Of a stretch of 30,171 nucleotides of DNA, positions 24,364-30,171 are shown piece after piece. A program made the position numbers and the translations under genes. Positions within the stretch are counted from its first letter, which is position 1; each line of letters starts with the position of its first letter. Origin of the DNA: an uncultured Candidatus Saccharibacteria bacterium (GTDB lineage Bacteria > Patescibacteriota > Saccharimonadia > Saccharimonadales > Saccharimonadaceae); the NCBI GenBank assembly GCA_938042055.1, contig CALIRX010000033.1, positions 1 through 30,171 of the forward strand, read 5' to 3'. Below the pieces are notes generated by a model. The model searched no databases, was not told where the DNA came from, and saw only the letters and a list, made by a program, of their open reading frames with translations.

Positions 24364-25373
24364 CCATTGTAGCCATTTGGATTATTGCTCTGCCAATTCC
24401 AAGCGTCGCGGCAAGCATCTTCAATTGTCAATTCTGCTCGCCAACCTAATTCTTTTTCTGCCAAGCCTGGGTCTGCATAGCACGCCGCAATGTCACCTGC
24501 TCGACGTGGCGTAACTTGATACGGAACATCACGACCAGATGCTTTTTCAAATGCTTTCACCAATTCCAAAACTGAAGTGCCGCGACCAGTGCCTATATTA
24601 TAGACTTTATATTCGTTCGGTCGGCCTAAATTCTCCAGAGCTGCCACGTGAGCCTTTGCCAAATCAACCACGTGAATATAATCACGCACGCCAGTTCCAT
24701 CTGGAGTGTCATAATCATCACCAAAAACGCTCAAATACTCTCGCTTACCAACAGCAACTTGTGACACAAATGGCAAAAGATTGTTCGGGATTCCTGAGGG
24801 ATCTTCCCCGATACGGCCGCTCGGATGCGCACCAACTGGATTAAAATAGCGAAGAGACGTAAATTGCCAATTTTGATTTGTCGCAGAAATATCGCGAAGC
24901 ATTTGCTCAATCATCAACTTTGTTTGGCCATATGGATTTGTGGCGGATAACGGCATATCTTCGGTAATTGGTAATTTAGCAGGATCGCCATAAACTGTTG
25001 CCGAGCTAGAAAACACCAATTTCTTCACATCAAATTCTTGCATCACATCAAGCAAAACCAACGTGCTTTCGAGGTTATTTTTATAGTAAAGAAGCGCCTT
25101 TTCAACCGACTCGCCAACCGCCTTCAACCCAGCAAAATGAATCACAGCATCAATTTTTTCAGACTTAAACAATTCTGATAGTCGCTGATGATCACATAAA
25201 TCGAATTCATGAAACGGTATTGATTGACCGGTGATTTCTTCAACTCGCCTCAGACTCTCGACGGATGAATTTGATAAATTATCGACCACCACTACGTTAT
25301 GATTTGATGATAATAGTTCGATGATTGTGTGACTGCCGATATATCCAGCGCCACCAGTGACAAGAATATTCAT
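24360..25373 (-). CDS. galE: UDP-glucose 4-epimerase
   Basis: A 337-aa short-chain-dehydrogenase-fold enzyme interconverting UDP-glucose and UDP-galactose (or the N-acetyl forms) for glycan synthesis. The NAD motif is TGGAGYIGSH (6-15). VIHFAGLKAVGES, the catalytic SSSATVYG with Ser/Thr, and NPYGQTK with Tyr and Lys follow, then RYFNPVGAHPSGRIGEDP, typical of GalE. Length is normal. TATAAT ends 6 nt before ATG 25373, so it is leaderless. It is divergent from clpB, and its upstream region contains the CIRCE element. Confidence 0.95.
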   Translation of the reverse strand: MNILVTGGAGYIGSHTIIELLSSNHNVVVVDNLSNSSVESLRRVEEITGQSIPFHEFDLCDHQRLSELFKSEKIDAVIHFAGLKAVGESVEKALLYYKNNLESTLVLLDVMQEFDVKKLVFSSSATVYGDPAKLPITEDMPLSATNPYGQTKLMIEQMLRDISATNQNWQFTSLRYFNPVGAHPSGRIGEDPSGIPNNLLPFVSQVAVGKREYLSVFGDDYDTPDGTGVRDYIHVVDLAKAHVAALENLGRPNEYKVYNIGTGRGTSVLELVKAFEKASGRDVPYQVTPRRAGDIAACYADPGLAEKELGWRAELTIEDACRDAWNWQSNNPNGYNG

Positions 25374-25379
25374 ACACTT

Positions 25380-25385
25380 ATTATA
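25380..25385 (-). promoter_or_regulatory. -10 element of galE
   Basis: Minus-strand TATAAT ending 6 nt before ATG 25373. The CIRCE element begins 23 bp further upstream, close to where a -35 would lie. Confidence 0.6.
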
Positions 25386-25408
25386 CTACAAAAAGCCTAT
25401 TTATTTTA

Positions 25409-25435
25409 TTAGCACTCTTGCACTGAGAGTGCTAA
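25409..25435 (+). promoter_or_regulatory. CIRCE operator (HrcA binding site)
   Basis: TTAGCACTC, 9-nt spacer, GAGTGCTAA: an exact match to the CIRCE inverted repeat bound by the heat-shock repressor HrcA. It covers the -35 and spacer of the clpB promoter, so HrcA binding would block transcription and heat would relieve it. Confidence 0.96.
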
Positions 25436-25446
25436 TTTGTTATGAT
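25418..25446 (+). promoter_or_regulatory. clpB promoter
   Basis: TTGCAC (25418-25423), 17-bp spacer, TATGAT (25441-25446) preceded by TGT as an extended -10. The -35 is embedded in CIRCE. The leader is about 70 nt with AAGGAGG before ATG 25523. Confidence 0.75.
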
Positions 25447-25522
25447 AGCTATATCAGATTTCACCATTCTGTCTTTTACTGGGGCGCAACAAATTAAGAC
25501 TAAAAATCAAAAGGAGGATTTT

Positions 25523-27670
25523 ATGCCACCAAACATGAATCAAGAAGAAACAACTAAACCACTCGAAAAATTCGGTACAGATATAACAGCGTTAGCACGC
25601 GAAGGTAAACTCGATCCAGTGATCGGTCGAGATGAAGAAATTCGACGCACTATGCAGATTTTAAGTCGCCGCACTAAAAACAATCCCGTCCTCATCGGTG
25701 AGCCGGGAGTTGGTAAAACCGCAATTGTTGAGGCGTTGGCGCAACGAATTGTCAAAGGCAACGTTCCCGCTTCACTGAAGGATAAGCGACTAATTTCCCT
25801 GGAAATTTCCAGTCTTCTGGCGGGCGCTAGTTTTCGTGGGCAATTTGAAGATCGACTAAAAGCCGTTCTGAAAGAAGTAGAAGACGCGGCTGGTGAGATT
25901 ATTCTTTTTGTCGATGAAATTCACACCATGGTTGGCGCTGGAAAAAGCGAAGGCAGCATGGACGCGGGCAATATGTTAAAGCCAGCGCTGGCTCGCGGAA
26001 AATTGCACATGATTGGCGCGACGACGCTTGCTGAATATCGTCAATACGTCGAAAAAGATGCCGCCTTAGAGCGAAGATTTCAGCCAGTTTACGTTGGCGA
26101 ACCAAGTTTTGACGACACCGTCGCTATTTTGCGCGGATTGAAGGAAAAATACGAAATTCATCACGGAGTAAAAATTGCTGACGACGCAATCGTGGCAGCC
26201 GCCAGATTGTCTACCAGGTATTTGCCTGACCGATTCTTGCCAGACAAAGCAGTCGACCTGCTTGATGAGGCAACCAGCTCGCTCAAAATGCAATTAGAAA
26301 GCGTGCCAATTGCGCTGGATCGATTGAACAATAGACGCTTGCAATTGGAAATCGAGGAAGCGGCGCTAAAAAAAGACAAATCCGACCACGCCAATATTCG
26401 CAAAAATGAGATCAAGGAGCAAATTGCCGAGATTCGTGCAAAAGCCGAAGTGATTGATAAAAAATGGCAACACGAAAAAGACATTTTGCAAACCGTCAAC
26501 ACGACTACCGAAAAAATGGACAATCTGCGCTCACAATTAGAAATTGCTGAACGCGACGCGGACTTAGCCACCGCTAGCCGCATTAAATATGGCGATTTGC
26601 CGGAGCTGGAGAAAAAATTAGCAAGCGCCCGCGAGGAGCTAGCGGCAATTCCAACTCACGACCGATTGCTCCGTGAAGAAGTTACGCCTGACGATATCGC
26701 TGGCGTGGTGGCGCGCTGGACTGGAATTCCAGTGGAGCGATTGATGGAAAGCGAATCTAGCAAATTGACCAAATTGGAGGAATCAATCAGCCGCCAAGTC
26801 ATCGGACAAGATCGCGCCGTGGCAGCTGTAGCGAGCGCCATTCGTAGGTCGCGTGCTGGACTCGGCGATGTTAATCGACCGATTGGCTCATTCCTATTCC
26901 TCGGACCTACTGGCGTAGGAAAAACAGAAGTCGCGCGCAGTTTATGCCGTGAATTATTCGACGACGAGCACGCCATGATTCGAATTGACATGAGTGAATA
27001 TATGGAACGCCACGCCGTAGCCAGATTGATCGGTTCGCCTCCAGGATATGTCGGCTACGATCAGGGTGGTCAATTAACGGAAGCCGTTAGACGACGCCCG
27101 TATAGCGTGGTTTTGTTTGACGAAATCGAAAAAGCACATCCCGACGTGTTTAACGTACTATTGCAAGTTTTGGACGACGGTCGATTGACAGATGGACAAG
27201 GACGAACGATCGACTTTAGCAACACCATTATCATCATGACCAGCAACGTCGGATCGCAAATGATTATGGATTACACGGGCGACGACATTAGTTCTCTCGA
27301 CAATCAAATTTTAGAGACACTTCGTAGTCATTTCCGTCCAGAATTCTTAAACCGAATTGACGACATCGTGATTTTTGATCGCATTCACCCTGAATCGATG
27401 CGCGCAATTGTTGATGTGCAATTAGAAAAAGTTGTTCGCCAAGTTAAGGATAGTCGCGACATAGCGCTGAATTTTGACAATAGTGTTTGCGATATGTTGG
27501 CGCGAGATGGCTACGACCCAAGTTTCGGCGCTCGGCCACTTAAGCGTTTGATTCAAAAACGCGTGCTTGATCCTTTGGCGCTCGAACTAATCGACGGGCG
27601 AATTCACGACGGAGATACAGTAAAAGTTGCTGCAGTGAATGATCGAATTGCCTTTACGAATATCGTATAA
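25523..27670 (+). CDS. clpB: ClpB-type disaggregase lacking the N-terminal domain
   Basis: A 715-aa AAA+ chaperone that extracts proteins from aggregates, normally with DnaK. AAA-1 has Walker A GEPGVGKT (59-66) and Walker B LFVDEIH. A long coiled-coil middle domain (about 255-375) is diagnostic of ClpB rather than ClpC. AAA-2 has GPTGVGKT (461-468), pore loop GYVGYDQGG and LFDEIEKAHP. The ~140-residue Clp N-domain is absent: AAA-1 begins within 30 residues, against 857 aa for Escherichia coli ClpB. No IGF/IGL-type ClpP loop is obvious. The start at ATG 25523 is set by AAGGAGG; the longer frame from 25442 is leader sequence. The stop codon lies inside the next gene's -10. Confidence 0.95.
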   Translation: MPPNMNQEETTKPLEKFGTDITALAREGKLDPVIGRDEEIRRTMQILSRRTKNNPVLIGEPGVGKTAIVEALAQRIVKGNVPASLKDKRLISLEISSLLAGASFRGQFEDRLKAVLKEVEDAAGEIILFVDEIHTMVGAGKSEGSMDAGNMLKPALARGKLHMIGATTLAEYRQYVEKDAALERRFQPVYVGEPSFDDTVAILRGLKEKYEIHHGVKIADDAIVAAARLSTRYLPDRFLPDKAVDLLDEATSSLKMQLESVPIALDRLNNRRLQLEIEEAALKKDKSDHANIRKNEIKEQIAEIRAKAEVIDKKWQHEKDILQTVNTTTEKMDNLRSQLEIAERDADLATASRIKYGDLPELEKKLASAREELAAIPTHDRLLREEVTPDDIAGVVARWTGIPVERLMESESSKLTKLEESISRQVIGQDRAVAAVASAIRRSRAGLGDVNRPIGSFLFLGPTGVGKTEVARSLCRELFDDEHAMIRIDMSEYMERHAVARLIGSPPGYVGYDQGGQLTEAVRRRPYSVVLFDEIEKAHPDVFNVLLQVLDDGRLTDGQGRTIDFSNTIIIMTSNVGSQMIMDYTGDDISSLDNQILETLRSHFRPEFLNRIDDIVIFDRIHPESMRAIVDVQLEKVVRQVKDSRDIALNFDNSVCDMLARDGYDPSFGARPLKRLIQKRVLDPLALELIDGRIHDGDTVKVAAVNDRIAFTNIV

Positions 27671-27671
27671 T
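27666..27671 (+). promoter_or_regulatory. -10 of the downstream methyltransferase, embedding the clpB stop codon
   Basis: TATAAT contains the clpB TAA (27668-27670) and ends 6 nt before ATG 27678, with no Shine-Dalgarno. Confidence 0.6.
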
Positions 27672-27677
27672 AGATAT

Positions 27678-28523
27678 ATGAACCAAATTCGCAGCGAGCA
27701 CTTGGAAAATCATACCAACAAAACCTATCAAGAGCGGATGAACCAGACAGCGTCATCCAAATTCAGAGCTATCGCAAAACATCTTGGTGAAAACGTTAAA
27801 CTGCTTGATTTTGGTTCTGGTTTCTCGCCAGAATTCATCAAGCAAGTGACGCAAACAAGAACTCACTACGTAGCCTATGATGTTTCACAAATTGTTCAAT
27901 CTCAACTTCAAGAAAATAACATTGATTTCATCACTAAAGAACAACTTGAAAACGCCGAAGATGAATTCGACATTATCTATATGTCGAGTGTATTTCACGA
28001 GTTGATGAGCTATCTATCCCGACCCGAGCGCACTAAAAAATTCGCAATGCTAGATAGAGCACTCAAGCCCGACGGCACCATTATCATCCGTGATTGGGGT
28101 CCCGGCGAGACGTCGAGCCTAGTCACGTCTATCGAAGTAGCATCCGAGGACGTTAACGATGAAGTTTACACATGGATCAAAGCGCTTGTTAAAAATTCAG
28201 TGATTAGCATGCCCACTATCGTTTGCGACGACAATGATAATCCTATCACTCCGTACACCTACAAGGCAAATAGCCAAACTATTTACGAAATCATGTTTCA
28301 CGCGGTTTGGGGGCTAGATTCACTTGAACGCGAATCAAAAGAATCGTACGTTATCGTGGACCACCTTATTCACAAATGGATTTGTGCGCCACATAGATAC
28401 AAAATAACACAGTCGCGAAATGAATTCGACGAAGCCTATTTGCCACATTTACAAAAATACTTCAAAATTGATAGTATTCCATGGCCAACAAAAGTTATTT
28501 ACGAACTAAAAAAGAGATCGTAA
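27678..28523 (+). CDS. Class I SAM-dependent methyltransferase, unknown substrate
   Basis: A 281-aa protein with a Rossmann methyltransferase core. Motif I is LLDFGSGFSPEFI, a second strand is HYVAYDVSQIVQ, DEFDIIYMSSVFHELM is the post-II region, and LKPDGTIIIRDWGPGE follows. There is no membrane segment. The C-terminal ~120 residues (about 160-281) are family-specific and I do not recognise them. The frame is open back to 27639 inside clpB, but ATG 27678 follows a TATAAT by 6 nt and is the likely leaderless start. The target (small molecule, protein or RNA) cannot be named. Confidence 0.8.
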   Translation: MNQIRSEHLENHTNKTYQERMNQTASSKFRAIAKHLGENVKLLDFGSGFSPEFIKQVTQTRTHYVAYDVSQIVQSQLQENNIDFITKEQLENAEDEFDIIYMSSVFHELMSYLSRPERTKKFAMLDRALKPDGTIIIRDWGPGETSSLVTSIEVASEDVNDEVYTWIKALVKNSVISMPTIVCDDNDNPITPYTYKANSQTIYEIMFHAVWGLDSLERESKESYVIVDHLIHKWICAPHRYKITQSRNEFDEAYLPHLQKYFKIDSIPWPTKVIYELKKRS

Positions 28524-28559
28524 TAACACACCGGCAAACTTTATAGCACAACTACCATA

Positions 28560-29162
28560 ATGAGTTACAACGATAAGCACCACACACTAACCATCAAATC
28601 GGCGCTTCTAGGAGTCGGCAGAATGCTTGGTCTGCCGAAATATTTCCTAATAACAATTACCGCGACCGTCGCCTTCGCCGTGATAATTTATTTCGCAATC
28701 AACGCCAATTTTTACGGACCACTAATGATGTCGCGTTTACCAATCCTCGATAAAATCACGCTACTCGGCTCAATGATTATAGACGTATTCAAACAAAGTT
28801 TTACTTCACCAAATGGCGCGCTGCTTATGATAGTGTCAATTCTTCAAGGCGTATCGATCGCCGCTGTAATTTTTACATCAAAGAATAATCGCGACAATGA
28901 AAAAACTGTATCTCGACAAGTCGGATTAAGCGGAATCGCATCAATTGCCGCAACAATTGGACTCGGCTGCGTCCCCTGCGGAACATCACTAATTTTACCA
29001 ATTGTAACCCTATTTTTCTCAGGAGCTGCCGCCGCCACCGCCGCAAATATCGCCAGTACAATAGTCCTTTTGTTGGCTTTACTGCTCAGTTTATTCTCGC
29101 TATATAAATCAGGTCAAATTATTTTTATGTACACAGAATTATCTAAACAGGAGAAAATATGA
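28560..29162 (+). CDS. Polytopic membrane protein with in-membrane CVPC motif, putative thiol-redox partner
   Basis: A 200-aa membrane protein with about four helices (28-48, 85-107, 122-150, 152-180). Its only two cysteines form C137-V-P-C140 within the hydrophobic stretch GLGCVPCGTSLILPI. It overlaps the next gene, a DsbA-like oxidoreductase, as ATGA, so the two are translationally coupled. A membrane CxxC beside a periplasmic-type CxxC suggests electron transfer like DsbB, VKOR or CcdA, but the sequence matches none of these that I can recognise. The start is uncertain: ATG 28560 has no ribosome site, while ATG 28623 has AGGAG 8 nt upstream and would begin at MLGLPKYF. Function is inference from motif and context. 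Confidence 0.7.
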   Translation: MSYNDKHHTLTIKSALLGVGRMLGLPKYFLITITATVAFAVIIYFAINANFYGPLMMSRLPILDKITLLGSMIIDVFKQSFTSPNGALLMIVSILQGVSIAAVIFTSKNNRDNEKTVSRQVGLSGIASIAATIGLGCVPCGTSLILPIVTLFFSGAAAATAANIASTIVLLLALLLSLFSLYKSGQIIFMYTELSKQEKI

Positions 29163-29875
29163 ATCGACAAAAATCATCAGGCATAGCACTTATTTGGGTT
29201 CTTTCGGGAATTGTAATCGTGGGAATTGTAGCTTTGTTTATTTATGGAATTGTCAATCGCCCGCCGAATCGTCACATTGGCGATAATAAACCGTGGAACG
29301 AAAAAATGTCGCAAGGATCCGCTGATGCGAAAAACGTGTTCATTGATTATACTGACTATTTTTGTTCATTTTGCGCCGAGGTCGAAGCCGCAACCAGCAC
29401 AGAATTCTTCAAAAATGACTATATTAAATCCGGAAAAGTTCGCTATGAACATCGCGTAGTAACACTACTAAAAGAGATGACCAACAATACCGAAACCGGT
29501 GCTCACGCTGCGTTTTGTGCTGCCGACCAAGGTAAATATTGGCAATACACCCACGATATCGTCCCGCGCATTAAAAGCGATTATTTCGATAAAGGAATTG
29601 GCGTGAAAAACGTTGCTGTGCCGAAAAAAATCCCTGCTCTTCCACTGGAATATTTCCTGACTTCCGCTAAAAATGTCGGCATGAATGAATCGCAATTTTC
29701 CGACTGTATGACTAAAAAACCGCACCAAAAAGAAATTGATGACAACACACAAAAAGCTCTTTCTCTTGGCGTGAATGGCTTGCCATATATGGTTATTAAC
29801 GATTATCAAACCAGCGGATTCGTCGGCGGAGAAAACGGATTAAGAAGCATTCTTAAGGCTGGCGGCGTTAAATAA
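29159..29875 (+). CDS. Membrane-anchored DsbA-like thiol-disulfide oxidoreductase, CSFC type
   Basis: A 238-aa thioredoxin-fold protein with an N-terminal anchor (residues 10-31, no lipobox) and active site DYTDYFCSFC (C69-S-F-C72). VNGLPYMVIND carries the cis-proline near the C-terminus. Two further cysteines (HAAFCAAD and FSDCMTK) might form a structural disulfide. AGGAG precedes ATG 29159 by 5 nt, inside the end of the CVPC membrane protein gene. The active site differs from CPGC of the first DsbA-like protein (6741), so redox potential and role probably differ. It converges on the thioredoxin-like gene with 6 bp between stops. Confidence 0.9.
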   Translation: MNRQKSSGIALIWVLSGIVIVGIVALFIYGIVNRPPNRHIGDNKPWNEKMSQGSADAKNVFIDYTDYFCSFCAEVEAATSTEFFKNDYIKSGKVRYEHRVVTLLKEMTNNTETGAHAAFCAADQGKYWQYTHDIVPRIKSDYFDKGIGVKNVAVPKKIPALPLEYFLTSAKNVGMNESQFSDCMTKKPHQKEIDDNTQKALSLGVNGLPYMVINDYQTSGFVGGENGLRSILKAGGVK

Positions 29876-29881
29876 TTGTCA

Positions 29882-30171
29882 CTATTTCAGTTGACTCATA
29901 AATCCACGCAGTTGAGATAAAGTCCGCTCTATTCTTTCATTAGTCCAATATTTATCTGCCGTAATACTATCGTCGCCAGTTGATTCCTCTTTGTAGCGGC
30001 CGATAATCTTGCCGTTCTTGACAATCGATACATCAGGCACAAATATTCGAGGATTGCCATTTTTATCTTTTTCCAAATACGGTTCTAATTTCTTGACCAA
30101 TTTTTGGTAAACTTCATTGTTGCTAGCGCGAGCATCGCGAATATTCAAATAGTATATTTTATCAACACCTT
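29882..30171 (-). CDS. Thioredoxin-like protein, C-terminal part (gene runs off the window)
   Basis: The frame stays open to the window edge; the start and any CxxC lie outside. The visible ~95 residues include VDKIYYLNIRD (a beta strand like the central strand of thioredoxins), then a helix, FVPDVSIVKNGKIIGRYKEES and a C-terminal helix. The VPDVSIVKNGK segment corresponds to the cis-Pro region of thioredoxins (VPTxxxxKNGK), and the overall pattern resembles bacteriocin-transport-accessory-type thioredoxins. A TTG at 30148 is not a credible start. It lies beside the CVPC/DsbA-like pair, so a shared thiol-redox function is plausible. Confidence 0.65.
   Translation of the reverse strand, partial: GVDKIYYLNIRDARASNNEVYQKLVKKLEPYLEKDKNGNPRIFVPDVSIVKNGKIIGRYKEESTGDDSITADKYWTNERIERTLSQLRGFMSQLK

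Noticed and set aside
25442..25522. Longer N-terminus for ClpB from ATG 25442
   Set aside because: This ATG overlaps the -10 region, so it would lie upstream of the transcription start. The added residues do not resemble a Clp N-domain, and AAGGAGG is placed for ATG 25523.
26161..26583. A 140-codon frame opposite the clpB middle domain
   Set aside because: Antisense shadow of the coiled-coil region; Ser-rich product with no family resemblance.
1..30171. UGA recoding as in Gracilibacteria or Absconditabacteria
   Set aside because: UGA ends the binding-protein gene (21954) and the CVPC membrane protein gene (29162) at sensible family lengths, and the genes read through no internal UGA.
1..30171. 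CRISPR arrays, insertion sequences, tandem repeats or attachment sites
   Set aside because: None seen on reading both strands.

Overview
The window reads as a compact, moderately AT-rich bacterial chromosome segment with no mobile element, prophage or CRISPR array. UGA is a genuine stop codon here: two translationally coupled gene pairs overlap through GTGA (21954-21957) and ATGA (29159-29162). This argues against the recoded Gracilibacteria and Absconditabacteria. The arginine deiminase operon, LTA-synthase-like enzyme, tandem CorA proteins, many single-helix membrane-anchored extracytoplasmic proteins and very tight spacing fit a host-associated Candidatus Saccharibacteria (TM7, Nanosynbacter-like). 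That assignment is inference from gene content, because no rRNA is present.

Layout. 1-3.1 kb: an MscS channel, two small envelope proteins, a YtxG/YtxH-like pair under a consensus promoter, and a VIT1/CCC1 metal transporter. 3.0-7.5 kb: an N-formylglutamate amidohydrolase-like protein, aspartyl-tRNA synthetase, a reduced CNNM/CorC-like CBS protein and a divergent DsbA-like thiol oxidoreductase, ending in a strong bidirectional terminator. 7.45-7.78 kb: a stretch without a long gene that holds a candidate short transcript encoding a 30-aa protein. 7.8-9.7 kb: two tandem CorA Mg2+ channels. 9.7-14.5 kb: a complete arcA-arcB-arcD-arcC operon that converts arginine to ornithine, ammonia, CO2 and ATP. 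14.6-16.0 kb: a TylF-like methyltransferase and a TIKI/ChaN/EreA-like protein. 16.0-19.8 kb: a heterodimeric ABC exporter with one degenerate ATP site. 19.9-20.5 kb: tRNA-Pro(CGG) and a NUDIX hydrolase. 20.5-22.7 kb: a polar amino-acid ABC importer, divergent from an LTA-synthase/phosphoglycerol-transferase-like protein that converges on galE. 25.4-27.7 kb: a ClpB lacking its N-domain, under a perfect CIRCE operator. 27.7-30.2 kb: a methyltransferase, then a thiol-redox cluster (a membrane protein with an in-membrane CVPC motif, a DsbA-like protein, and the C-terminal part of a convergent thioredoxin-like protein).

The strongest unifying signal is regulatory. At least twelve genes have a -10 hexamer ending only 6 to 9 nt before the start codon and no Shine-Dalgarno sequence, so their mRNAs should be leaderless. 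Operon-internal genes and a few longer-leader genes instead carry strong AAGGAGG-type sites. This pattern also corrects several start codons (1827, 6687, 22745, 22798, 27678). The most interesting protein-level lead is the CVPC membrane protein coupled to a DsbA-like partner, a candidate non-canonical DsbB or CcdA substitute.
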